From Oxytricha trifallax (Eukaryota; Ciliophora; Spirotrichea; Sporadotrichida; Oxytrichidae), in NCBI GenBank assembly GCA_000711775.1, contig ARYC01001378.1, positions 1-64,000 of the forward strand: 64,000 nt of DNA, written 5' to 3'. Each line of letters opens with the position of its first letter. Positions within the stretch are counted from its first letter, which is position 1. This document shows, one piece after another, positions 24,691-38,055 of this stretch. Both the position numbers and the translations under genes were made by a program. Under the pieces are notes generated by a model that was given only the letters and a program-made list of their open reading frames with translations, was not told where the DNA came from and made no database searches.

Positions 24691-25092
24691 ATGATAGCGA
24701 GGTGGGAGGAAGCTGCCACTCTGACTAACCGTTGCCAACTTCCTCAAATCTAAGGAATGAATTCTACTTTGTTGAAGCGAAGTAGCGTTGACGATTTCCG
24801 GTTAGTGCATTCAGACTTTCCTGGAAGTTGTAAGCTTTTCCAGTTGAAATGTTAAGAATTATTTAGGTACTCCAAATTATGGTCCAAGATCTACGATTCA
24901 AGACAGCTACCAGAAGATCTCTTCGACATTAGATATCAATGGACTGATTGCAAAATTGAACAAGAACAGATGACTGATTTGAAAAAGTAAATGAGCATGT
25001 CATGCATTCACTCAAAACTTGCATACCTTGACAAGTCCGAGGCAGATGAAGAATATGATGAGGAAATTAAAAGAAAGGACAACATTCAGTGA
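24691..25092 (+). CDS. Short intact ORF (133 aa), or last MDS of a gene
   Basis: ATG 24691 to TGA 25090-25092 with TAA/TAG as Gln, in a GC-richer patch. It reads MIARWEEAATLTNRCQLP, then LWSKIYDSRQLPEDLFD and an acidic, Lys-rich C-terminus (ADEEYDEEIKRKDNIQ). A TGA lies directly before the ATG in frame. A second natural frame just upstream (24591-24690; GFEILSEKSKIWAKIQM) suggests either a frameshifted N-terminus or an upstream MDS with an unseen junction. Protein family not recognised. Confidence 0.5.
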
Positions 25093-25659
25093 AGATAAAA
25101 TAGATAAAAAGAGAGAGATAAATAATCAAAATATTTTTGTGAGAGCTCAAGTCAGAATGAATTTTAAAATCGCTTCAAGCTTACTTAAACAATAATACCT
25201 AGTCTAAATATCTCTCAAATGCTATAATTTATTATAAATGCATGTACCCTCTTTCGTTCTCTAAAACTGAATTCATTTATATTTATGACAGCTTTTATTA
25301 ATATAGTAAATTGCTTGGAAAAAATATTTAATTTTTATTTCTCCAAATTTTCACATTATTTTATCAGAAAAAATTGGTTTTTTTTCAAAATAGAAAAGAA
25401 TATTGGAGCTTTATAAAAAGATTTATATATTCGTAATAATTTTTCACAGAATATTGAATAATTGGATTTTAATTAAAGATATAAATTATTAAAAATTACA
25501 TTTTTTTATGCAAGTGGCACAAACTTTTCCTAATGTGCAGGAGAATACTTTTTGTTGTTGTTGCAGGAACTTCTCCAATATTTTTATTATTTTTTAATAA
25601 AAGTTAACATTTAATTTACTTGAAAACTATTATTTATTGTGATATAAATATATTATAAC

Positions 25660-25987
25660 TAAATACAATTGATTTTTGGAAATTAAATGAAATATAATAA
25701 TTAGAATATCAATTATGGCAGTTAAAATTTTGTTGAAAAATAAACAAATATGGTAAATGTTCGATAGAAAATTTAAATTCACCTGGACTTTACTATTGGC
25801 TGAACTATTTTATCTCTTTCTTGTAGCGAGATAAAATAGTTCAGCCAATAGTAAAGTCCAGGTGAATTTAAATTTTCTATCGAACATTTACCATATTTGT
25901 TTATTTTTCAACAAAATTTTAACTGCCATAATTGATATTCTAATTATTATATTTCATTTAATTTCCAAAAATCAATTGTATTTATGA
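25660..25987. repeat. Palindromic element, arms about 155 bp
   Basis: The arms are near-perfect inverted copies meeting at a 20-bp centre near 25822. The core phrase TGGACTTTACTATTGGC also occurs in the MITEs at 42.6 and 63.4 kb, so this is a related family member with divergent ends. Confidence 0.75.
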
Positions 25988-26526
25988 AATAACTTTTTGA
26001 TGAATTGAAATTAATATTTATAATAATTGAATCAAAATGAATAAAATAATAAACCGAGAAATTCAAAATATGAGTGAGTCTGAGATATTCAACTACAACT
26101 ATGGACTATAAAGTTCCTTCATTTTATAATGTATTGATAGAAGTGATCTAGTATTTGAAGAATTTTACAGGAGACTTTTGAAAATCAACCCTGCTATGAG
26201 TCCACAGATATGTACTCCTCATGTGGTCAACGAAAATATTTAATAAAATTATTGAATATAATAGTAATATAAGAACTAATCCTTCTATTAAATTAAAATT
26301 TACTTCTTTTGTTAAAACTAAAATTTAACTAGATGAATTAAAATATTTTTAATCTAAAATTAATCATTTCAATTTTTACAATCGTATAATAAAAGGCAAA
26401 CACATAATATAATAACTAGTTATTTGTTAATTTAAAAATTTTAAATTGCTAAAAAATTATTAAGCAAATTTATTGAGATTAAAATTTTACTTAAGCCATA
26501 ATAGTTTCAATTTAACGCAATAAATA

Positions 26527-27962
26527 ATTCTCAAATGTTCAGACTGAGATTCCCCTACTAAAATCCTCACCTTAAACGAGACTCCTTCCCCAAACCTAGA
26601 TCCCATCACCCCTTCAATTTCTTACAATTTTTTTCATGAATTATTTATTCCCAAAAATATAAATTTCTTGCTATGCTGGCCTCTTTTACTATTTTAAATA
26701 TTATTTGATATGTTCCACCATATACATCGATTATTTTGTAAACTTGCGCATAGGGAAACAATAATAATAAATTTATTTTTGGCTATTATTAATAGTAATA
26801 TCATTTTCATGAATAAACATAAATAAATTATATTTCAACTTTTTTTATGATATAAATCATAATTACTAGACTAAATGTTGAGAATCTATCAATTAATTTT
26901 ACAATTATATTTTTCCTATCAATTCTATATTCTTACTTTTAATATTATTTTAACTATATTGTTAACTATAAATAAATTCTTATTTGAATAATTTATAGAA
27001 TTTAATGGTAATAATTAAAAAAAAGAAAATTGTTTAAATACTTTCCAAGAACTAAGCTAATAAAGTTTGATTTTATGATAATTAACAATAAAGTTAAAAA
27101 AATATGAAAAGTAAGGGGGTCTAAGTCGGTGCAAATTTTTTCAAAATCCTAAATCTGTGCTGGATCAATTTTTTACATTATTGATACATTTGATCATCCC
27201 ACCCCCATAAAAATTATCATTATTTTTATTAAAAATTATTTCTCATCTTGAGAACCGAACTCCTTCATGACATCTCGATCATATGACACTAATATCTTTT
27301 TTAAAAATCATATTATTACAAAAATATTTTTTTCTCTGGGACAAATATTTGATATAAGTAAAATATAGAAATATATTTTCATAATAAAGACTGAATAGTC
27401 AATTAAGAACAAGGATTGGGAATTAAAAACATCATATTATTGGCTCAAATTGATGATGTCTGTAATAAAATCATATTCGCACAACCTGATTAGTGTATTT
27501 TATTACAGACATCATCAATTTGAGCCAATAATATGATGTTTTTAATTCCCAATCCTTGTTCTTAATTGACTATTCAGTCTTTATTATGAAAATATATTTC
27601 TATATTTTACTTATATCAAATATTTGTCCCAGAGAAAAAAATATTTTTGTAATAATATGATTTTTAAAAAAGATATTAGTGTCATATGATCGAGATGTCA
27701 TGAAGGAGTTCGGTTCTCAAGATGAGAAATAATTTTTAATAAAAATAATGATAATTTTTATGGGGGTGGGATGATCAAATGTATCAATAATGTAAAAAAT
27801 TGATCCAGCACAGATTTAGGATTTTGAAAAAATTTGCACCGACTTAGATCACCCCAAAAGTAAGTATAAAGAAATGTAAGTGAAATAATAATTGTAGGGG
27901 GTGAGGAGTCAAGGTTTGGGGAGGCGGTCTCGGTTAAAGTGGGGAGAGTAATAGAGGAGTCT
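26527..27962. repeat. Outer palindromic element, interrupted by a second palindrome
   Basis: The GC-rich outer ends (left CCCCTACTAAAATCCTCACC, right its near complement ending GAGTCTCAGTC) are inverted copies. The central AACATTTTGTTAATTATC-like segment resembles the centre of 61496-62367. The palindrome at 27113-27858 sits inside, giving a nested insertion. Confidence 0.65.
27113..27858. repeat. Inner palindrome, arms about 358 bp
   Basis: Arms 27113-27470 and 27498-27858 are near-identical inverted copies with a 27-bp centre. The outer ends contain a run of G/C (GGGGGTCTAAGTCGGTGC). No coding capacity seen. Confidence 0.85.
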
Positions 27963-28817
27963 CAGTCAGAATACTCATATTTAATTATATTATTAAATAT
28001 TTTGATTAAAAGATATACATTTATTACTTTATTAATGAAATTTAATTATATCTTTTTTGTAATAAAGAATAAATATAGATCTTCCTTTTATAAATATCCT
28101 AGACATTTCAGTTAAGAAACATTTATATAGAAAAATCGCCATGATCTTGAACATGATTTTGAAATTTAATAACAATCTTCTATACAATAATTTTTTGGTA
28201 TTTAAAATATGAAAATGAAAAAAATAATATTTTTATGCAATTATAATGTCATTATAATTAAAATTTTATATATATTAAAATACATTTTAACTGAATATAT
28301 ATTTCTTATAAATTTCTCGGAGAGATAAAATTTAACACCATAAAATTATAGTTCAATATAGTAATTTTTTTAATTATTTTTAATTTTTAAATAAAAATGA
28401 AAAAGGGATATAAAAATATAATAAATTAACATAAATAAAAAATCTTAAAGTTATAGTTATCAAAATATTATTAACTTAAAGGGATTGAATTAAAGTCGAA
28501 AAAAAAAAGTTAGTTTTGTTGATGAAATATAATTATATAATTAATAATATAGTCCTGATACTTAAAATTCTTTAAGAAAATAATGAAAATTTGTTATAAA
28601 GTAAATTTAAAGTATACATAATTTATAATGATATATTGAGAACTGTAATTTAGTACTATAATATTATAGTAAGCTTGCCCATATTTTTAATTTGAATTCT
28701 ATGAATTTTACAATAAGGTGTTTAATACATTTGCTTACTAAACAAAAATAATTGTAATCTCAGAATAGTATATTAAAATAAATTAAAAAATATCAATAAT
28801 TGGAATTAAAAATACTA

Positions 28818-29798
28818 TTAAGCGAGTATAATTAAAATGGGGAGACAGTTAAAATTAAATCAAAAAAGAGATCAAATAAAATTATCTTCATATCAATATA
28901 CATGTGTTAAGATAAAACAGTCACTAATTTTAAATATGTTTGAGTAGATCCTTATTTAACTTTAATTAATTAATCAACTATATTAAAATGGAATTTTTGT
29001 TTTTTTCAACTTTTCTGATTTATTTCTATTTTAGCGCAGTGATCAAGTTGATGCTGTAGCTGATCTCTAAGTTTTTCATAAATTTTTCATAGATATCTTC
29101 AGGGTATCTTCAGGATATCTTCCTTGAAAAATAAAAAGTGTGGAGAGTGTGGAGTTTAGCATCTCTAATAACAGTGGAAATAGCATCAATATCACCAATA
29201 TTCTCAAAATCAAGCATTATTAGGAGTCTGATTGAAATTCTAGAGAATTTCAAAATTTTACATCACTGATTTTTTCATCGTTTTCAACAACATTATCTTC
29301 ATCATCATCTTCAATATTAGGTCTCACATCTATGAATTTAAGAAAAACAAGATGTTTTAGAAAAAATCTCAGACTCCTAATAATGCTTGATTTTGAGAAT
29401 ATTGGTGATATTGATGCTATTTCCACTGTTATTAGAGATGCTAAACTCCACACTCTCCACACTCTCCACAGTCTCCACACTTTTTATTTTTCAAGGAAGA
29501 TATCCTGAAGATACCCTGAAGATATCTATGAAAAATTTATGAAAAACTTAGAGATCAGCTACAGCATCAACTTGATCACTGCGCTAAAATAGAAATAAAT
29601 CAGAAAAGTTGAAAAAAACAAAAATTCCATTTTAATATAGTTGATTAATTAATTAAAGTTAAATAAGGATCTACTCAAACATATTTAAAATTAGTGACTG
29701 TTTTATCTTAACACATGTATATTGATATGAAGATAATTTTATTTGATCTCTTTTTTGATTTAATTTTAACTGTCTCCCCATTTTAATTATACTCGCTT
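28818..29798. repeat. Palindrome, arms about 410-428 bp, with coding-like centre
   Basis: Arms 28818-29227 and 29371-29798 are inverted copies. The 143-bp spacer and inner arms contain an open minus-strand frame with an acidic run (IEDDDEDNVVENDEK). The opposite strand is also open. The acidic, non-repetitive composition hints at a captured gene fragment, but I cannot assign it. Confidence 0.75.
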
Positions 29799-30310
29799 AA
29801 TATTTCATTTTTAAATAATTAAATGTGTTCTTTTAATCCTTGTTTATATTAATACATGTCTAGTATAATCTAAAATTCTAAAGTCGGAATATGTTTAATC
29901 AATCTTAATCAATTATTAAATAATTTATATAATAATTATGAATTCACTCTATTTTTTGAGGTAAAATATTGTGAAATTATAAAGTTAAAGATTAAAATAG
30001 AATTAAAAAATAATATATCTTATGAATCCCGAAATTATAAATTGCTAATATTTTTTTTCCTTTAATAATAGGTCATATTTTTTCCTATTAAAATTTTGTT
30101 TGAAAGTAAAACTATTCTTTTTTAAATTTTGATCTATTTGTCAAAGCGAGCATAATAATAATGCCTTCATTATAGTAGTAGATGTAGTAGAAGTAAAATA
30201 CTTAAGGCAAAAAATAATGATTTTATTATAATGAAATTATTTTTTAAAAATTAAAATTCTTAAATAATTTAAATAGCTGGAATAGTAACATCAATTAGTT
30301 GTTGTAACCA

Positions 30311-31168
30311 CCATCCCCCTTCTTGGTAGTTCCCCTCCGTATACCCTACCGCCACACGCCCAAAAAAAATATCCCATTTTATATCAAATTTTCTATCCTC
30401 AAGGTCAAAAGATATCATAAATCTTATTTTATATATAAAATTTTAAAATTTTTTCATAATTTATTATTTTCATGTTATTACTTTGTTTGACATATTTAAT
30501 AGTATTGACAAGTTTTATGATGTTTTGCAACTTTTTTTGTTCCATCTCAAGTGATAAATTTATTAAAAGAACTTTTTAATATAAAAATTTAGATTATTAT
30601 TTCAAATTAATTTTAATTGATTACTTTTCACAATTTCTTTCTAAAAAATTATCTCTTTAATCAACTTGGTTCGATATAATTTAAAAATGAGTATGATTTA
30701 TTTATAAATTTTATTTTATCAATTTTATAAGTTAATAAAAAAATAAATCAAGATTCGATAAAATAAAATTTATAAATAAATCATACTCATTTTTAAATTA
30801 TATCGAACCAAGTTGATTAAAGAGATAATTTTTTAGAAAGAAATTGTGAAAAGTAATCAATTAAAATTAATTTGAAATAATAATCTAAATTTTTATATTA
30901 AAAAGTTCTTTTAATAAATTTATCACTTGAGATGGAACAAAAAAAGTTGCAAAACATCATAAAACTTGTCAATACTATTAAATATGTCAAACAAAGTAAT
31001 AACATGAAAATAATAAATTATGAAAAAATTTTAAAATTTTATATATAAAATAAGATTTATGATATCTTTTGACCTTGAGGATAGAAAATTTGATATAAAA
31101 TGGGATATTTTTTTTGGGCGTGTGGCGGTAGGGTATACGGAGGGGAACTACCAAGAAGGGTGATGGAG
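30311..31168. repeat. Palindrome, arms about 416 bp
   Basis: Arms 30311-30728 and 30754-31168 are near-identical inverted copies. The ends are GC-rich (left CCCCTTCTTGGTAGTTCCCC) while the interior is AT-rich. No gene. Confidence 0.85.
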
Positions 31169-31599
31169 GCGTCGTGTGGTGGTCTGATCAATTAGTGATT
31201 GTAATACTCATTTTTTCTTTCATTAAAATGTGAATTTTATTAAGATATAACATCATTTTTATTAGCCTTCTTTAATTTACCTGAGTTTATATATTTTTAT
31301 TCTTAAAGTTGATAACATTAAAAAATTAAATCAATTTATTAGAGGTTATAATATATAATTTATATATATGTTCAATATAAACCTCCAATTTGGAAATATT
31401 TACTTCAAATTTGATATCAAGTAATTTTGTACATTTTAATACTATTAAATTGCATGAAAAATTGGAAAAGAGATATCTTTATGTTTTCACTATAATATTT
31501 TATAATAATAATTGTATCGACATTCACATTATATTTTTGCTTCAAAAAAAGGTCAATCTAATAAATTCAATTTTATATAAACTTATATTTATCTAAGAG

Positions 31600-34500
31600 A
31601 ATACTTTGAATCTAAATTGGCTTATCCTAAAATTACAAGTTTAGCTTACCCCTAATACTCTTTTGATCCCTCAGTAATTTACTAAACTATAATCGATACA
31701 ACTTAGTTCACTTATCACTCACTTTGGAATGATTTAAAGCTTAAATTTATAATTTAATTTGATATATTAAGAAAGTTAAAAATACTGTTAAAATATAGCA
31801 ATTATTAATATATTAAAGTGGTAAATTTTCATCATTAATATTTAGTAAAAACGGCTTTTTATTATGAAAAATATCTTGGTCATAGAGTAAAAGAAAACAA
31901 TAAATAATCAATAATTTTTTTTAAAAAATAAGTTAATTAAATATCAAAGAGTTACTTTTATTTTGTTAATGATCAGCCCTAAGTGGCAATTTAGTATAAC
32001 TTGATAAATATACCAATAACGATGAAAAGGTAGGATTTTATCAGGAATTTTATGGTAATTTTTATATTCTTTATTTATGGTATAAATTAATATAACAAAT
32101 ATTTATACCTTTAATCTTATAGACTCATAAAATCTCGAGTACTTCGAAACTGAATTCATTTAAACAGTCCTCAATTTCAAATGGGATACTTATGCAAACA
32201 AATTTAAGGACTTAATTTTATTTAGTATGTTATTAATTTTAATATATTGTTGAAAATCAATTATTATTATTCTTATAATAATTACTATAAAAAGATTAAA
32301 AAAACCGTATTTAATTATATTAAAGTTATTAAGATATTTTTTATTTAAAATGATATAATTAAGTTAATAAGAAATAGTTATTCATTTAATTTAAGTAATA
32401 ATATCAAAAAAGTAATTAAGTCTCCCTCTTCCTAGTTATTTTAATTTTTACAATACTGTAAATAATTATTCATAAATTTTTCATTAACTAATTCTACCTT
32501 TACTTGGTGTTTTTAATAAGCTATGTAACTGATCTATACTTCTTTACAATTAATGCAGGGTCTGATGAAGAGGATTCTAGAAGCATAATATAACAGCTTG
32601 TCCTTAAATTATTACAAGTTTCAATATGATTTTGGCTATTGGATCAAACTACTCCCCCCATGATGTATATTTTTCTTTATGTAGTCTGATAGAGTTTATG
32701 ACGATGAGTAAAAGTAGCTAATGAACTACTAGTGTGCGATCAATAGTTTTCGAGATATGGCCCCATTTAAGTTCAAATTTTATATATAAAATTATATTAA
32801 AAATTAAAAAAATATTTCCAACTTTTCATAAAAATCTAATTTTTCCTTAAAATATCTATTTAGAAGATTTAATGAAAATTTAAAGAATTATTTAATTTAT
32901 CAAAGTAATATCATGGTAATTTATTTGGACTTTAATTTTATTACAAAAATATACAATAAATTACCATGATATTACTTTGATAAATTAAATAATTCTTTAA
33001 ATTTTCATTAAATCTTCTAAATAGATATTTTAAGGAAAAATTAGATTTTTATGAAAAGTTGGAAATATTTTTTTAATTTTTAATATAATTTTATATATAA
33101 AATTTGAACTTAAATGGGGCCATATCTCGAAAACTATTGATCGCACACTAGTAGTTCATTAGCTACTTTTACTCATCGTCATAAACTCTATCAGACTACA
33201 TAAAGAAAAATATACATCATGGGGGGAGTAGTTTGATCCAATAGCCCGATTTTTTTAAAAAATAAATTATGAATAATTTTCTCATCTATAATAACATGCG
33301 TAGGCTATTTGCTAATGCAAGAATATTACGAAATTAGGATGCTAAAAAGAATATTTAAAAAATAATTTTTATTTTTAATAAAATAGGCTTTGTTGAGTAT
33401 GCAACAGATCTATGGAATATAATTGATTAGGCAATGACACTTCTCTATTTTGTGATTGTGATAATAGACATATAAGAGATAGGCTACAATGGAATTGATT
33501 CAAATAATTATAATATGATATTAAAGATGATAAACAAAACACACATTTAGGAATGAAATAAAAAAAATATGTTGTTGTACTTGCATAATAATGCTCCTAT
33601 CTAAGAGGCAATCTTTTGCCTTCTTTAATTTATTTATAAGCTTTAGTTTTTATTTTCTTTTATTTTTAAAGCGAGTACTGATGTTTCTTTCTTCATACTA
33701 TTATTAGTCGATAAGTTTAAGAGACTAACTATACAACTTAGTTATTATTTGTGGTTTATTTGAAATGCTATTCTTTTTTATTTAATCATATAAAAGGGAT
33801 TCTAATCTTTTCTATCTTTAATCATCTTTGCTATAAAAATTCATAAGACATTTTATTTAAATGCATTGTTATATTATTTAATTCAATAGTTTTTTTATAG
33901 TTTTATTTTATTGTTTATTGAGGTTTTTTTTTCTTGACTGAAATTTAATTTTAATTAATAAAATTAATAAATTTAAGAGCTCTAAAGTTCTAAATTATTA
34001 AATTTTAGAATGACAATTTGAATTGTTATTTTGCATAGTTGTATGTTAATTTTGGTGTTCATTAAGCTATGTGAGATTTTGAGGGTATTCAAGGGCTTTA
34101 GTTATTATTACTTTAAAAGATTTATTTTTTAGATTTAGAATTAAAAATATGTTAAATTACTTAAACCTAGGTTTTAATTCATTTATTATATAATCAGGAT
34201 TTAATGATCTATTATTATTTCTTAATATTATATTAAATTTAACTTTTAGATGTATAAATTTAAAAAAATATTTTTTATTTTAATTAAAATTAAATTTTAA
34301 GTAGGGTTTAAGAAATTGAAAATTAAATAAATGTTAAAAATCTATGTTGAATCTATAAACCCATTATAATAACTTTCAAGTTTAATAATAAAAACTTAAT
34401 AAATCTCATTAATTATCGTTGATGATTGGAAAATAGATAAAAGAATTAAATTAAATTGAATATATTGTCTAAGAAAAAAAAATTTAGTGTATTCACATTA

Positions 34501-37481
34501 AAAATGGCAAAGTTAATTCATAAGGAAACCATTTAGTATTTATTACATTTTTTAGAACAATTTTTGAAATTGATTGTAAAATATGGTCGTTTCAGAAGCA
34601 ACATTATAACTATATATTTTGAAGTATTAGATAAAAAATGAGATAAACTCTAAAATAAATTTTTAGTGGTTAAAATATAGTTTATGTCATATTAAATGAG
34701 ATGTAGTGTACTTCGCTAAGTTAAGGAAAAGAGTATGAGTTAGAAATTAATTGACTTAATCTTAGCTATTAATTTCTTATAATTAATTGTATACTTTCAT
34801 CAGATGTGGCAAATTTGAGATTAGTATTATGATATTAAAACTATTCTTGGTTTAGAAGTGCAATTAAAATAAATTTGAGTTGGAAACTAAACTTAGCATA
34901 TCTTTATCCTCTTTTTAAACAGTAAATCCATGGAATCACAATAATGATCTTACATAAAAATCGCATAAACTCACATTAATTAGTATTTTTATTTCTCTTT
35001 TAAAACCCACCAATATTTGTATTCATTTATAATCATAGCTCATTCAAACTTTTAAAGGATTTTTGGGGTTTTAATGCTTATCATATATAATTTTAATTAC
35101 ATTTTAACAATAGGTTAGCATGTTGAAAGCTGTGTTCATGGATCTAAGATATTTCATTATGCTATATGGTTTTGTGCTGATTGTGTATGGATTGATATTC
35201 ACATTACTAAAAATAAAGACTAGCTCTGAAAATATAGAGTATGATGGTATCAATTACTTTTATTATTTTATAGTATAAAATAGAATAATTGTTTTGCATA
35301 TTTGATTGATGCTTTCAAAATAATTCTTATTTTAATTGTACTGAATTTTAAAATCTAAATATAGCTTAAATTTATCGTAAGTTATTATTAATTACTTTGG
35401 GTACTTCATCATGGCTTTTAGAGCATCCACAGGTGATTTCTAGATCTAAAATTTCTACGAATTAGAGGATGCTCATATTATCTTTGCCTGGATAGTATGG
35501 ATATCGGCTGTTCTATTTTTGAACATTATCCTTCTTAATTTCATTATCGCAGTCATCTCGGAATCTTATGAGAAGGTAATCATTAATTTATTTATAGTTT
35601 AAGACAAAAGAATTACTGTATATAAAGTATTATTGATTTATTAAATTGGATTTTAATTTGAAATTAAATTAATAAAATTTTGGATTTTAGATTTGCTCGA
35701 AGAAATTAAGATCAATTTTATTAATATTAATTTAAAAGGGAATAAATAAATCCCTAACTTTTAAATAAAAAATGTTAACTTAAGATAAAACAAATTTATT
35801 TCTTTTTAAAAGTTAAATTTGTAGTAGTATACTATATTTATAAGCTTATATCACTTTATTTTGCATATTTAATTAATTTTTGTTAATGCAAAAGATGGTG
35901 GCAGAATCATATAGAATTAAGGCTCAACTAATTTAAGAAAGAGAATCCTACTTCAAAGATGAAGACTTTAAAAATTAAGAATATTTCCCAAGCTATATCA
36001 TATTCAGGAGACCTGTACAAGACTAAATTGACGATAATTAAGAATTATAAACTAAATAATTAAAATTATAATTATTATACTATCAAGTGATTGAAAAACG
36101 GTGGGAATTTTTACCTTAAGCAATGATAGCTATTTTGTATATTTATTATGTAATAATTAAATATTTCTGACTCAGCTAAAATATATTTCTAATAACTCTT
36201 GATATATAATAATTAGAAAGGCGTTTTTTTAGTTTTTTTTTAATTTAATATAAAAATCAAATTTATGTATTTAATGATCAGTTATAGATCATAAATAATT
36301 TCAATTTAATTTTTAAACAAATATTATCTAGTTTGTAGTACTCTATTTAAATAACTATTAAATTAATAAAATCTCCCAACTAATAAAATCCCTCATATTT
36401 ATTTTCTTCAATTCTTAATAATATTTTAGCTTATTTTATTACAGTGTCATTTAAAAAACTATTTATGTATTATTTAGTTTAGAAAATAAATTCTCTAAAT
36501 ATTTTATAGATTTTTGTTCGGGCTCTTTTCTTCTTTAACTTTGGAGATAATCTAAAAAATATATATAATTTTTTAGGGTGTTTTAATGGCAAGGGTTCGT
36601 GAAAGACATTAAGAAGGCAATCTACAAGACTCATACCAAGAGTTTTAATACTGAGGAATAGATTTTACATCATGTGAAGGCTGTCGAACTTAATGTAAAG
36701 ACTGTCGATCTCAATGTAAAGACTGTTGAACTTACAGTTAAAGATTTATAGACCATCATTAAAAATCAAGACTCAATCATTTCATTAACATATTTATAAT
36801 TTTTGAAAAGAGAAAATAAGATACCATATTAATCTTGAAATTGATGATGGACTACTTAATTGACTAATTATATTTTTATATTATTTCTTCAATTTAAGCA
36901 TTTATCTTGTAAGTATATTTAGTTTCGAAAATTTCTTAAATTTATTTCTCATTAGATACAAAACTCGCTTTAAAAGTATCTCTTAGAAATTAGTAATGAT
37001 AAATATTCAAAGTAAGAATAAGTCAATTTTAATAGTCAATTTTTATTTTTTTAGGAATATTTATCTTATTTTTACTAGTCTTCCCATAATTTAAATAAAT
37101 ATTCTTTTAAATTACAATATAACTTTATTTGATACTAATAATTAAATTAGATGCTTGGTTTAGATCCTACGGATAATTTATTAATTATAGATTAATAAAA
37201 TACGTCAAAATTTACCCTACAAATGCTAGAAAGATACAAGGTTTGCTTTTTAAAAAAATTATATAATTTCTATAAAATATTAAGTACTATCAATCATTAA
37301 GAATCATGAAAGCTAAAATAAAGCATTACAATCCACAGTAACTGAAATGAAAACTACAATTAATGATATTAAAACTTTATTATATTCATTATTTGAGAAC
37401 TCTGATGATAAATAAATCAAGGAAAATATTAAAGAAGAGATTTAAGAAGAAGAAAAATAAAAGATTGTAAAAAATGAATGA
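31600..37481 (+). CDS. TRP/polycystin-like cation channel gene in MDSs (3' part)
   Basis: Ten MDSs: about 31600-31743, 32120-32213, 32506-32620, 33395-33459, 34027-34101, 35119-35260, 35399-35580, 35888-36045, 36588-36781 and 37299-37481 (TGA 37479-37481). Pointers in order: CTTA, ACTT, GTT, ATTGT, TTAG, AATTACTTT, TAAT, AAT, TCAATCATT. Using them keeps one frame with TAA/TAG as Gln. The product shows a pre-membrane linker (ETEFIQTVLNFKWDTYA), a first membrane helix (LVFLISYVTDLYFFTI), a WNIID block, an S4-S5 part (CEILRVFKGFSMLKAVFMD), a pore region (YFIMAFRASTGDF), an S6 helix (FLNIILLNFIIAVISESYEK), and a coiled-coil tail with repeated VELNVKTVDLNVKTVE. This matches the six-helix cation channels abundant in ciliates; the ion is not predictable. 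The N-terminal MDSs were not found, so the gene is partial here. The GTT junction is the least certain: a GGCT repeat (32634-32637, 33386-33389) gives another frame without the first helix. Pointers of 3-4 bp are individually weak; the continuous frame carries the evidence. Confidence 0.8.
32621..33394. other. Channel-gene IES containing a palindromic element
   Basis: This IES (774 bp, pointer GTT) is almost filled by the palindrome at 32635-33250. It shows a long inverted repeat living inside DNA that must be removed to make the gene functional. Confidence 0.6.
32635..33250. repeat. Palindrome of the CAATAGTTTTCGAG family, arms about 295 bp
   Basis: Arms 32635-32930 and 32952-33250 look identical by eye. 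Ends start GGCTATTGGATCAAAC and contain a C6 run. The related palindrome at 45643-46271 shares CAATAGTTTTCGAG and the C run but is otherwise strongly diverged. Confidence 0.85.
35261..35398. other. Channel-gene IES with 9-bp pointer
   Basis: A 138-bp, AT-rich segment bounded by AATTACTTT (35252-35260 and 35390-35398). Removing one repeat and the segment gives EYDGINYFGYFIMAF in frame across the pore region. This is one of the strongest IES calls in the window. Confidence 0.85.
35581..35887. other. Channel-gene IES with TAAT pointer
   Basis: A 307-bp segment bounded by TAAT (35577-35580 and 35884-35887). Joining gives ISESYEKVMQKMVAESYR across the end of the S6 helix. Confidence 0.8.
36782..37298. 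other. Channel-gene IES with 9-bp pointer
   Basis: A 517-bp segment bounded by TCAATCATT (36773-36781 and 37290-37298). Joining gives IKNQDSIIKNHESQNKALQ in the coiled-coil tail, which then runs to the TGA stop. Confidence 0.85.
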
Positions 37482-38055
37482 TTAAAATAGTTTTGATGAA
37501 TATTCTTATTTTTTATTAATTATAAATTTCTAAATCATCTTAAATCTACCATCATAATGAGTGATTAAGTATAGATATAATATAAAATATAGTAAGAAAT
37601 CATTAATTTGTTAATTTAATGATTAAACAAGATTTAGTTAGTAAAATTCAAATTTATATAATTATGACAAAGCGCTTGTCAACCAAAGCTAAGATTATAA
37701 TTTATTTAACTAATTCTATAACAAAAGCTATAATTGGCATATCAATTAATTAAAAAAAAATTAATGATAATTATTATTTCTATAAAATAATTAATATTTC
37801 TCAGTTTTTCAAGTCAAATACTAATTTTATCTAGTAATCTCATTATAAATTATAAATTATTATAGTAGTTATAGGGTAATTTTATTTATTGTTATTGTTA
37901 AACACAATCAATCATTTTATTGCGAATATTTATATTTAATATTAAAATAAGAATAGATTATTTATAAAACCCCAAGAGTAAAATTTAGTGCAATTTTTGT
38001 AAAATATAAAAGCAAATCAAGAAAGTTAATTAATAAAATAATAAAATAACAAAAA
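37482..38055. other. AT-rich spacer between channel gene and GC-rich island
   Basis: No coding patch, palindrome or GC-rich segment seen. Confidence 0.4.
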
